A DNA stretch of 64,000 nucleotides from Lineus longissimus (lineage: Eukaryota; Nemertea; Pilidiophora; Heteronemertea; Lineidae), in assembly GCF_910592395.1 (NCBI RefSeq), contig NC_088325.1, forward strand, positions 4,681,501 to 4,745,500, read 5' to 3'. Shown here piece by piece: positions 11,501 to 18,736 of the stretch. Under the pieces are notes generated by a model. It worked only from the letters and a program-made list of their open reading frames with translations. It did not search any database and was not told the origin of the DNA. Within the stretch, counting starts at the first letter, position 1; each line of letters opens with the position of its first letter. Position numbers and translations under genes: made by a program.

Positions 11501-12888
11501 TAAGTTGCTAATGTATCTGTTGTGTTTTGGCCCAGTGAATCCTGTCTCTTCGTTTTATAATAGGCAATTCTAAAAATACCCCAAAACTATTTCATGTTCG
11601 TTCTTTTATTACAATGTATCGGTGATCATGAACTATGATGAAAAAAAGGTTTTTTTCTCTTACTTAGAAAATTCCTGCTAAATTCTTCATTTTGAAGAAT
11701 AATTTTAGTTCGCTGCAGGTGATTGTTTATGTCAGACAGATAAAAGATAGACAGTTGCTAAACCTTATGACTCAATATATCACTCTTCAAACAACAATTC
11801 AATGTGAACTATTTTTGTAGTAATTAGACTTTTAAGCAAGCCCTTTTGAACATTGGTCATTTTTAGTAGAAAATGAGATTCACTATGCGTTATTTATAAT
11901 TATTATTATCATTATAGAACAATTCAGCAGGAAGAGATAGTATTTGTTCGACAAATTCATGACACGAATTAAGCAGACGTTATGAGTGGCCTCACAGCGC
12001 GCTGGCAGGTTTAATTGTCATTGAAATTTCCTACTTGAGCAGTGAGACAAAAAAACAATTTCTGTTTTTAGAGATTGTTTTTCTTGGAGGTAAATAAAGA
12101 AAACGTGTTCATGATATGTACAGTCCTACCAGAAAGTAAATGTCCACAGGTTTTTTTTAAATATCACAGAGATAGAATAAGATAATTGAATGCGGTTTTT
12201 AGCAGACAATGGTATGTTAAGTTGCTAATGTATCTGTTGTGTTTTGGCCCAGTGAATCCTGTCTCTTCGTTTTATAATAGGCAATTCTAAAAATACCCCA
12301 AAACTATTTCATGTTCGTTCTTTTATTACAATGTATCGGTGATCATGAACTATGATGAAAAAAAGGTTTTTTTCTCTTACTTAGAAAATTCCTGCTAAAT
12401 TCTTCATTTTGAAGAATAATTTTAGTTCGCTGCAGGTGATTGTTTATGTCAGACAGCTGGTGACCTTTGCGAACCCCTCTTATGGTCAGCAATGCAGTCA
12501 GTCAGGGTCTTTATGAATGCAACCATTTAACACAATTGATTGTTCAAATAAACAAAATTCATAGACTTTTCACTACAAGAATATCACCCTGCATCTGTCT
12601 GATTGTTGAACATCAGTTTTGGCAAGTGACGTGATCAGACAGATGATTAGCTGCTGCGGATGAGACGTCGTCACTCCGTCTGAGCGCTTAGGTAGGTGTC
12701 ACAGATTAATAAATCTTTTGAAGTGTCAGCCGTAAATAGCATCTAAAATCGTTTGAAATACAGTTTGTACTCGTGAGACACCAGCGAGATAAATCAAAAC
12801 AGACACAACAGAAATGAAATCGGTGTTCGCAAAATAACTTACTTTGAAACTGGAGAAGAATGAATGCCAAAGGTGGTAGAAGTTTCAT
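4831..12888 (-). CDS. Gene A: Ig-Ig-FN3-FN3 single-pass receptor, 7 exons
   Basis: The spliced gene joins 12843-12888, 10618-10947, 8097-8366, 7572-7889, 6708-7022, 5908-5986 and 4831-5554. All introns have GT...AG ends. The exon lengths 46, 330, 270, 318, 315, 79 and 724 sum to 2082 nt, 693 codons plus stop. Junctions are phase 1 except the last, which is phase 2. Order: signal peptide (1-15), Ig (16-125), Ig (126-215), FN3 (216-321), FN3 (322-426), transmembrane helix (about 428-452) and a 241-residue cytoplasmic tail with several tyrosine motifs. One exon per extracellular domain with symmetric phase-1 introns is the classic layout of shuffled Ig/FN3 adhesion or immune receptors. Nephrin/kirre-type adhesion molecules and invertebrate ITIM receptors are the nearest families I can name. 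No orthologue can be assigned. Introns contain tandem duplications and a perfect hairpin (separate entries). Confidence 0.85.
5908..5986 (-). CDS. Gene A exon 6: transmembrane helix
   Basis: This 79-nt exon lies between acceptor 'TTTTTTTTAACAG' and donor 'GTAAGA'. In the phase set by its neighbours it reads as about 26 hydrophobic residues rich in Gly, Val, Ala and Ile, ending F-V-L-W. Exon 7 follows directly with Lys-Arg, the expected positive-inside boundary. It is too short to be found by an ORF scan. Confidence 0.85.
6708..7022 (-). CDS. Gene A exon 5: second FN3-like domain
   Basis: The 315-nt phase 1-1 exon follows acceptor 'ACTATGCAG' and ends at donor 'GTGAGT'. The translation has the FN3 pattern: 'ITLIGVNRIDN-like' A/B strands, 'VTVRWKKV' (B-strand Trp), a tyrosine-rich 'DKTYYYFVVVEDG' (F strand) and a Ser/Thr/Asn-rich stalk before the membrane. 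Two cysteines in 'YCQDGTEDC' may pair. The divergence from canonical FN3 makes the fold call moderate. Confidence 0.75.
7572..7889 (-). CDS. Gene A exon 4: first FN3 domain
   Basis: This is a 318-nt phase 1-1 exon. Typical FN3 features are the proline-rich start (R-P-P-S-A-P), 'VTVTLEWISEFNGGS' (B-C strands with the invariant Trp), 'YIQYK' (C' strand) and 'LESNVWYMFRVCSKNSNVG' (E-F strands, the LxxxxxYxFRVxxxNxxG signature). The splice acceptor is 'TTTCATTTAAG' and the donor 'GTTTGT'. The ORF appears to continue past the donor only because the intron start is open. Confidence 0.85.
8097..8366 (-). CDS. Gene A exon 3: second Ig domain (I-set like)
   Basis: A 270-nt phase 1-1 exon encodes about 90 residues. 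'GDTANLTCNAENV' holds the B-strand Cys, 'VTYTWTKNGEPL' the C-strand Trp, and 'LGHAGKYVCVAKNDAGS' the F-strand DxGxYxC-like motif with Cys and typical Asn-Asp-Ala-Gly. The acceptor is 'TTTATTTCAG' preceded by a (GA)n tract. The donor is 'GTAAGT'. Confidence 0.88.
8408..8499. repeat. Near-perfect 38-bp inverted repeat (hairpin) in intron 2 of gene A
   Basis: The arms 8408-8445 and 8462-8499 are reverse complements with a single mismatch (C/A near the outer end), separated by about 16 nt. The arms include 'GCCAATCAGTATGCGTC'. The structure could be a minimal foldback MITE, a small-RNA precursor or a cruciform. Nothing else in the window repeats it. Confidence 0.85.
9171..9521 (+). other. Intronic open frame with an internal tandem repeat, doubtful
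   Basis: The frame would encode 116 basic residues with a 60-nt unit repeated twice (about 9268-9380; K-A-N-R-R-Y-I-D in both). It lies inside intron 2 of gene A on the opposite strand, has no recognisable domain, and lies next to repeat DNA (9000-9160 contains several 'AACGCCTAT...CACTGTTCGA' copies). I treat it as repeat-derived rather than a gene. Confidence 0.25.
9737..10113 (+). repeat. Local direct duplication, about 165-bp unit, offset 212 bp
   Basis: The unit at 9737-9901 recurs at 9949-10113, essentially identical. A third, older copy without this tandem doubling sits at 41172-41340 in the gene A duplicate. The doubling is therefore specific to this locus and recent. Confidence 0.85.
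10618..10947 (-). CDS. Gene A exon 2: N-terminal Ig domain
   Basis: The 330-nt phase 1-1 exon follows acceptor 'TTTTCTGATTTCAG' and ends at donor 'GTAAGT'. It shows 'TITLSCNITGG' (B-strand Cys), a W-W pair, two extra cysteines (DCLVI, TRCDR) and 'TSDSGEWVCEAD' (F-strand Cys). The exon is exactly as long as the first Ig exon of gene B (53429-53758), with a similar extra-cysteine layout. The two are therefore probably paralogous. A decayed copy with a 14-nt deletion lies at 41839-42154. Confidence 0.85.
11024..12457 (+). repeat. 717-bp tandem duplication in intron 1 of gene A
   Basis: Copy 1 is 11024-11740 and copy 2 is 11741-12457, with no difference in the parts I compared. The single-copy homologue is at about 42232-42935. 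Head-to-tail copies of this identity indicate a very recent event (or an assembly repeat). Confidence 0.9.
12843..12888 (-). CDS. Gene A exon 1: signal peptide
   Basis: The ATG opens 15 codons, M-K-L-L-P-P-L-A-F-I-L-L-Q-F-Q, a compact signal peptide core. The exon ends in phase 1 at donor 'GTAAGT', matching exon 2. A TATA-like box lies 62 nt upstream. The same exon with a usable donor (GTCAGT) is conserved in the duplicate at 43320-43365. Confidence 0.75.
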
Positions 12889-12949
12889 CGTGATAGCGGT
12901 CTAAACTCTTTAGTTTAAGATGATCATGAAATCCGAGAAAGGTGTAACG

Positions 12950-12957
12950 ATTTTATA
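12950..12957 (-). promoter_or_regulatory. TATA-like box of gene A
   Basis: On the minus strand 'TATAAAAT' stands 62-69 nt before the ATG of exon 1, leaving room for a start site about 30 nt downstream and a short leader. The box and its surroundings ('GATATAAGTATAAAATCG') are conserved in the duplicate (43427-43434). Confidence 0.5.
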
Positions 12958-13900
12958 CTTATATCTCCCCTCATTTTCCATGGCAGGAATGTCATACGAC
13001 TCTGAAATAATGTGATACTTGACGGAACAGACGAATATAACTGACAAAGAAGTAATTGTTTAATTACAATTATGTACTTGGAACTCGTGACTGTTAATTG
13101 TATAGTTATTATCCCATAATTATTCATGACTACTCTTTGGTTAGAACGGCGCAATCTCTATTCCAAGGGATCAATGCGCTCCACTTCCGGGCTCTCATCA
13201 ACCCCTGGAAATATCTAAAAAAAACTTTGTGATAAGTTAATGACAATTAACATATATATCAATGACGTCACTCGATATCACATGTCATTTGATTATTAGC
13301 ATAAGATAATTAAAATTACGATTAACATTTTGCTCCTGGTTATCACGTGAATATCACTCAAAGCCTCCTATCGGTTGAATTCTCTCCTTTGATTTTGGTC
13401 ATATATTACTATGATTAATTTCCCCAATGAGTCAAATAAACAAATTGCCTTCATATATTACACTAACTACCATATCAAAGACAAATGCTTTCCATTGTTG
13501 TATGATGATTGTAAATTGATTGCAGCAATAACAACTTGTCATCAGGATAAAATGACAGCCCAGTGGGTTTGTTTATGAAGTTGTACTATTTTTTTAGCAG
13601 GAGTCAAAATATAATCTGGAAATTAGCGACGGAGATTTTATTGATGTTCGTGTCAGATATTAAATTAGCATTTCACGTCCAGGCATATAGCCTCGGGAAA
13701 TAATATTTTTACCTGATAAATAAGCTCCAATATCTCATGCCTGGACGTGTCATATTTGCTTTATCATACTGAATACCTGTTTCAATTACTGCAACATAAT
13801 ACATTCGGTCAAGACTTACCTGGTCGGTCAAAATTGATACATCTTTTTGCAAATGGGAAGGTAAAGTTTGGAACTAAAACATACAGTGAAATCGATAGAT

Positions 13901-14926
13901 TTCCCATTTCCTGTGGAAATGTGATTTTATTAGTTCATACCTACCCAGGTCAGACTTTTGCATATGTACTCATATCGGATCTACCCGAGGAATTATTTAA
14001 CTAATTACATTAGAAAAATAACCAGCCAGTTCACAAGGCTACGTCCAGGCGGCGCCCCTGTACAGCCCATCAACCGTGCAAGCCGCCATATTGCCAGTAC
14101 TTTTTCCTCGGCGCCTTGTATCACAAGCACCGAGTTTCTGTTGCTGTTTGCGTTGATTCCCCCGCGACAGTATTGAGAAGGATCCTCCCCCGGACGTCCG
14201 TTTGGAGCTGCCGATTTCAGGAAGCGGGTGAGACCATTCCTTTACCCATCTTTCCCTGATTTCGTCACTTAGAACGCTTTTTCTTCGCCGTTCTCCCAAA
14301 AATTTTTCTCGCTCCAGGCTCCGGTCACGTGACCAAATAAATCCAAGTTTTTCTTATCGTTCACTTTCTTTGTGTGGCCTCTCAAGATGCTGGCTCTGCC
14401 GCTCTTGTTAGCGTCCTTCTTGTCATTATTGGGCTTTCCAGCCCTCTTATTAGGCCTGTTACCCTTCTGGGTATTCAGGTGCCCGGGTGCCGGTGTATCG
14501 GGGATTATTAGTCCCCGTCCCGGTTCGTCCCCGGCTCGCCAGTCCGGCCCGTCGGACTCTGCGACTGCGGTTTCGTCCGCTGCCGGGACGCTGCCTTCTG
14601 CTTCTCCGGCCCCTCGGCCGTCGAAGAAGCAGAAGCCGACCCGGAGAGGCCCCAGAAAGTCTGGTGTGGCCTCTTCTAAGTCCCCCTCCGCTGTTTCTTC
14701 TCAGCGGGGGCGAGGCCCCCGGAGCTCTGGCGCCGTTTCGGCGCCCGACTCCGGGGCTCGGGCCGGGCACCCTCCATTCGGAGGTGTGCCCCCCGAGTTC
14801 TCTCCTAGGTTGAGCGCCGGTGACCCCCTCATCGGGGCGCCCCCTAGGGAGATTGGCTCCTCCCCCCTTTCACAGGGGGTCGAAGTGAGCGGGACTCTGG
14901 ACGCTTTGCGTCCCGATCCCCTGGGC
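13901..14926. repeat. DIRS inverted repeat arm (right), with gag fragment
   Basis: This arm is reverse complementary to 20495-21520 over 1026 nt with only a few mismatches (for example one Ala/Gly codon difference in the gag frame). Positions 14372-14926 repeat the first 185 or so codons of gag on the plus strand. The inner limit is sharp: after 'CTGGGC' the arms diverge. Confidence 0.9.
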
Positions 14927-15004
14927 AACTCAAGCAACTCAAGTAAGTCCCGTTGCTGTGGGGACGGACGGGTGGGCAGTCTGACCTGGGTAGGTATGAA
15001 CTAA
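14372..15004 (+). pseudogene. Truncated inverted copy of DIRS gag N-terminus
   Basis: The first 185 or so codons (start M-W-P-L-K-M-L-A-L-P) match the gag on the other strand. The frame then runs into unrelated sequence for about 25 codons and stops. It exists because the inverted arm extends into the gag coding region, and it should not make a functional Gag. Confidence 0.8.
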
Positions 15005-15073
15005 TAAAATCACATTTCCACAGGAAATGGGAATTTTATGTCGTTCATACTCTACCCAGGTCAGACTTTTGCA
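14978..15073. repeat. DIRS internal complementary region (ICR)
   Basis: 'AGTCTGACCTGGGTAGG...AAATGGGAA' is the reverse complement of the left outer end (13901 onwards). It is followed without a gap by 'TTTTATGTCG...CTACCCAGGTCAGACT', the reverse complement of the right outer end (up to 22606). In DIRS elements this region templates end completion and reports the circular junction. The exact TTCCCATTT/ATAAAA joint lets the element ends be called to the base. Confidence 0.92.
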
Positions 15074-15534
15074 TCGAATACCAACAACCTAAGGAAGGTG
15101 GGTAAACGTGACTTACCATGTAGCGACGTGAACTGTCTCCAAGCCGCATAGCAGAACCCAACGGGTGAGACCGGGATAACCAGACAAAAGAGAAATGGGG
15201 ATGCTCATGGCTCAACGGTCAGGCCACCATATAAAAGAATAATGGAAAGGGCCTTAAGGTTATCAACTACCCCCTAGAGTAAGGTAGCACATCGCATGGT
15301 ACTTGCTCAGCACACACCTCGCCAAAAGAATGTGTGGACTTAAGAGGGTAACCACCCTCTGCGTGCGGGGACAACCCACAAAGTCTAGGCGGCTCAACCT
15401 AAGACATCCGGACGGGGCACATGCACAGGGGAACCACGTCCCGGCATGAATGTCCGCACCTCCCCCCCATCTTTAGAGGGAAGGACGGAGAATCCGGAGT
15501 GAGGAGTCCGGCGGGTAGGCTAGGCAGGGAGAAC
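15074..15534 (-). other. DIRS 3' untranslated region, no gene
   Basis: This stretch lies between the YR stop and the internal complementary region. It includes short open frames on the plus strand that are shadows. I see no domain or separate repeat in it. Confidence 0.6.
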
Positions 15535-16599
15535 CTAGACTACGTGCTGAGCAGCGACGATTGGACCGAGAGACAGCATACCGTCAGTCATCACGGAACA
15601 ATCGCGCATATAATGTTGGGAGAAAGTGGAGTGAGAACTCCACGTCGCCGCCTCCAAGACCTCGTTCAAGGCGACTCCCCTATATTCGGCCCATGAAGTC
15701 GAGATGGCACGAATCTCGTGGGCCGTCACGGAACCCAGGCGGCGAAGCTCCGGAGACTGAAGAGTCATGGAGTAGGCCTGCCGGATGGTGGCCACCAACC
15801 ATCTGGCGACCGTGGCGGGCGCAATCTCCCGTGTGAATCCCTCGCGATAAGACAGAAAAAGACGCTTTCTGCCGAGACGGACGGCAGGGTCTTTGGTCTT
15901 ATCGACATAGAACCTCAAGGCCCGGACGGGGCAGAGTGTTCTATCCGGGAGGTCTCGAGAGACCACCCTGGAAAGGGATGGAATAAGAACCGGGCGCCTG
16001 GAGGTGGAAGGCGCCTGGTTCTTCGCAATAAAGCCTGGGACAAATTCTAGGACCGCGCCCCTCTCATTGAAGGCTAGCTTGTCAAAAGCTAGGGCATGGA
16101 GCTCGGACCGTCTCTGGGCCGTAGCTAAGGCCACCAAGAAGACGGTCTTAAAGGTAAGATGCTTCCTATCTGCTAGGTGCAAGGGCTCGAATGGAAATCT
16201 CATAAGAGCCCGTAACACCACCGAGAGATCCCACTTGGGGACGCAATGTAAGGAGCGGGGACGCTCCAGAGACATGTTGCGAAGCAACGATGACAAGGCG
16301 TCATCCCAAGCCGGTTGCCAGGAGCCTGTCAGTCTAAGGGTGACGGCAATGGCAGAGCGATAGCCCTTAACCCCCTGGACCGAAAACTTCCGAACCGTAA
16401 ACAAAAAGTTTAGGAAATCGAGGAAGTTGGGAAGAGTGGGAGCGATCGGAGAAACTCCGTGCTCCCCGCACCAGTCTCGAAAGACGAGCCACTTACTGTC
16501 GTATGATGTAAGGGTAGACTGTCTTTGAGGCTGAGCGACTTTTCGGATAACGTCCTCCGAAAAGCCTCTCTCTCGGAGGAAATGCCTGATAGTCTCCAG
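15535..16599 (-). CDS. DIRS tyrosine recombinase (YR)
   Basis: The C-terminal 354 residues of a long open frame form a phage-integrase-like YR. A helical SAM-like N-terminal domain contains 'STLTSYDSKWLVFRDWC'. The catalytic core has R in 'ATAQRRSELHAL', H-x-x-R in 'TAHEIRAISTSWA', and H plus nucleophile Tyr in 'WSSHSTFSQHYMRD'. It integrates the circular DNA without target duplication. The open frame extends upstream to 18441, but that part is the shadow of the RT frame. The true start lies somewhere near or above 16600 and cannot be fixed. It overlaps the 3' end of the RT frame (to 16410), a common DIRS arrangement. The catalytic residues are intact. Confidence 0.9.
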   Translation of the reverse strand: METIRHFLRERGFSEDVIRKVAQPQRQSTLTSYDSKWLVFRDWCGEHGVSPIAPTLPNFLDFLNFLFTVRKFSVQGVKGYRSAIAVTLRLTGSWQPAWDDALSSLLRNMSLERPRSLHCVPKWDLSVVLRALMRFPFEPLHLADRKHLTFKTVFLVALATAQRRSELHALAFDKLAFNERGAVLEFVPGFIAKNQAPSTSRRPVLIPSLSRVVSRDLPDRTLCPVRALRFYVDKTKDPAVRLGRKRLFLSYREGFTREIAPATVARWLVATIRQAYSMTLQSPELRRLGSVTAHEIRAISTSWAEYRGVALNEVLEAATWSSHSTFSQHYMRDCSVMTDGMLSLGPIVAAQHVV

Positions 16600-18725
16600 G
16601 CGTGAAGCCTGTAGAAAGAAGGGTCCTGATGGTAGACCCGGCCTATCGGGTGATATAGCAGGCGGTCCCACTCCGGCAATCTGCGGGGGTGGTCCGTCAG
16701 GAGCTCCAGCAACACCGGGAACCAAGCTTGGTTCGGCCAACAAGGGGCGATCAGGCAAAGCCTGACGCGCGATGAGGCCACTTTGTTCAGAACCGGCAGC
16801 AACAGAGGGGTTGGCGGGAATGCATAAGCATTGAGGCCGTCCCAGGAGGCCGACAGGCTGTCTACTCCCAAGGCCTCGTCGTCCGGGAGAGGGGAGTAAT
16901 ACAGGGTGAATCTCTTGTTGAGGCGAGTGGCGAAAAGGTCCACAATCGGCGCATCCCACATCCCGGCCAGCCGGGACACAATCTCCTGATGGAGGGTCCA
17001 CTCGGTCTGGACTAAGCGATCGGCTCTGGAGAGAGCATCCGCCAGGATGTTCCTCTTGCCGGGGATGTGACGGGGGAAGAGCTGGATGTCCAGCCGACGA
17101 CAAAATTGTAGGAGGTCCCATGTCAGACGACACAGAGTGTCGGACCTCGTTCCCCCTTGTCTCCGAATATAGGCGACGACAGTCGAGTTGTCGGAGAACA
17201 GAGATACCCTGTGACCCCGTAACCGGGACGAAAAGGCCTTCACGGCTAGGATGACAGCCTGCATTTCGAGAATATTGATCGAAAGGCGAGACTCCTCCCC
17301 TGACCACGTGCCCTTGGTGGTCAGGTCGCCCTCGTTCAGGTGAGCCCCCCATCCGAAGAGGGAGGCGTCCGTGAAGAGGGACATCTGGGGGGGTAACGGA
17401 CGGAGCTGCACCCCGCGGAGGAGCTCCGTCCCCGTCCCCCAGAACCTCCAAACGTCCTCCAGTAGCATGGAAGGGAGTGCTACTGCTCGATCGAGTGGGT
17501 CCGAGAAGGGGCGCCAACTCAAGAGTAGGAGGAGCTGGAGGGGGCGCATATACAGGCGACCGAGAGGAACCTGGTCCGCCGCCGAATTGAGCAGGCCCAG
17601 CAGGGACAGGAACTGTCTGGCTGTGGCGCTGTCTCGACGACGGAAAGCCCGAATCAGAGACCGGATCTTGGTGACCCGGTCCTGAGGTGGGGACATGAGG
17701 CCCTCTCTGGTACGGAAACGTACTCCCACGAAGACAAAATCCTGAGACGGGTCTAGCTCGGATTTTTCTAAGTTTGTTATCCACCCGGCCTGGGTCGCCG
17801 TCTTGAGCAAGAACCGAGTCTGCTTGAGAAGACGGGGACGGGATTGGCAACGTAGCAGCCAGTCGTCTAAGTAGCAATGGAGCTTGAAGCCCAAAGCGTG
17901 AAACGGGGCGGCGAACGCCCTGACGACGGTTGTGAAAATAAGCGGGGCGGAAGCCAGGCCGAAAGGCAAGGCCTGAAACTGATAAATTTTGCCTTCGAAG
18001 TAAAAGCGAAGGAAATGTTGAAAGTCTGGATGGACTGGGATGTGAAAATACGCATCCTGCAAGTCCATGGAGACGGCCCAATCGTCGGGCTGCACCGCTG
18101 TTGCCACTGACCTTGTTGTTTCCATCCTGAAACTGGGTACCCTGAGGAACCGGTTCAGGCTGGACAGGTCTATGACCAATCTCCATTTTCCCGACTTCTT
18201 CGGAACCAAGAAGATGTGGCTGTAAAAGCCCGGGGAGGAGTGGTCTTCCACCACCGTGACAGCCTCCTTCTGGAGGAGGGAGTTGACCTCGGACCGAAGG
18301 GCTTCGGCCCTGGCCGGGTCCACGGGGGGTATTACCGGGTGGGGAGTCGATGTCGTTGGGGGAGGATGGGCAAAATCGAGGCGAACCCCGTGCCGGAGCA
18401 TGTCCGGGACTGGGGAGCCTTTTTGACACCATCCGACCCAAAAGGCTGCGAAATGGCGCAGTCGGCCCCCAACGACAGAGTCCGAGGGAGTGTCGCCTAT
18501 TAGCGCCCGAGGAGAAGGTGACAAGTCACCGACGCCTGCCCCCGCGACCCTTCCGCTGTTGTGGCCGGAAGGGGCGCTTGGGCTGCCCGCCACCTCCGCC
18601 CTGACCTGAGGAGCGGTGGCGCTTATTGGAGGGGCGGGCTGGAGCCGCAGCTTCTGTCTGCCCTCGGGGACGAAAAGACCCGGAGGAGCCCTGCGAGGCC
18701 GAGGGCCCACGAGAGGCCGACGCAC
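16410..18725 (-). CDS. DIRS reverse transcriptase-RNase H polyprotein
   Basis: The frame is 771 residues long. The RT core covers roughly residues 130-340, with 'SMDLQDAYFHIPVHPD' (motif A), 'LPFGLASAPLIFTTVV' (motif B) and 'LHCYLDDWLL' (motif C, YLDD). The RNase H region covers residues 425-565, with 'SLFTDASLFGWGAHL', 'INILEMQAVILA', 'SLFSDNSTVVAYI' and 'ILADALSR'. A C-terminal module, 'IVDLFATRLNKRF...YAFPPTPLLLPVL...WFPVLLELL', matches the methyltransferase-like tail common in DIRS elements, though I do not see an intact catalytic motif. The start is 12 nt after the gag stop. Confidence 0.9.
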   Translation of the reverse strand: MRRPLVGPRPRRAPPGLFVPEGRQKLRLQPAPPISATAPQVRAEVAGSPSAPSGHNSGRVAGAGVGDLSPSPRALIGDTPSDSVVGGRLRHFAAFWVGWCQKGSPVPDMLRHGVRLDFAHPPPTTSTPHPVIPPVDPARAEALRSEVNSLLQKEAVTVVEDHSSPGFYSHIFLVPKKSGKWRLVIDLSSLNRFLRVPSFRMETTRSVATAVQPDDWAVSMDLQDAYFHIPVHPDFQHFLRFYFEGKIYQFQALPFGLASAPLIFTTVVRAFAAPFHALGFKLHCYLDDWLLRCQSRPRLLKQTRFLLKTATQAGWITNLEKSELDPSQDFVFVGVRFRTREGLMSPPQDRVTKIRSLIRAFRRRDSATARQFLSLLGLLNSAADQVPLGRLYMRPLQLLLLLSWRPFSDPLDRAVALPSMLLEDVWRFWGTGTELLRGVQLRPLPPQMSLFTDASLFGWGAHLNEGDLTTKGTWSGEESRLSINILEMQAVILAVKAFSSRLRGHRVSLFSDNSTVVAYIRRQGGTRSDTLCRLTWDLLQFCRRLDIQLFPRHIPGKRNILADALSRADRLVQTEWTLHQEIVSRLAGMWDAPIVDLFATRLNKRFTLYYSPLPDDEALGVDSLSASWDGLNAYAFPPTPLLLPVLNKVASSRVRLCLIAPCWPNQAWFPVLLELLTDHPRRLPEWDRLLYHPIGRVYHQDPSFYRLHAWRLSGISSEREAFRRTLSEKSLSLKDSLPLHHTTVSGSSFETGAGSTEFLRSLPLFPTSSIS

Positions 18726-18736
18726 CCCGGGGGCGT

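Larger units (their letters stand above)
9665..13235. repeat. Segmental duplication, copy A (partner 41110-43705, same orientation)
   Basis: This covers the promoter, exon 1, intron 1, exon 2 and part of intron 2 of gene A. It aligns collinearly with 41110-43705 at roughly 93-95 percent by eye. It differs mainly by the two local tandem duplications (only here) and a 14-nt exon deletion (only in the partner). Similarity stops near 13240 and 43705, just after 'AATGACAATTAACA'. Confidence 0.85.

Noticed and set aside
14459-14770. Arg/Gly/Pro-rich frames on both strands across the DIRS gag arms
   Set aside because: They are antisense or shifted readings of the GC-rich gag start and appear twice because the arm is inverted.
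16600-18441. N-terminal part of the 968-residue frame above the tyrosine recombinase
   Set aside because: It overlaps the RT-RNase H gene in another frame, and its Pro/Ser/Arg-rich composition is that of a GC-rich shadow frame; only the last 354 or so residues have YR features.
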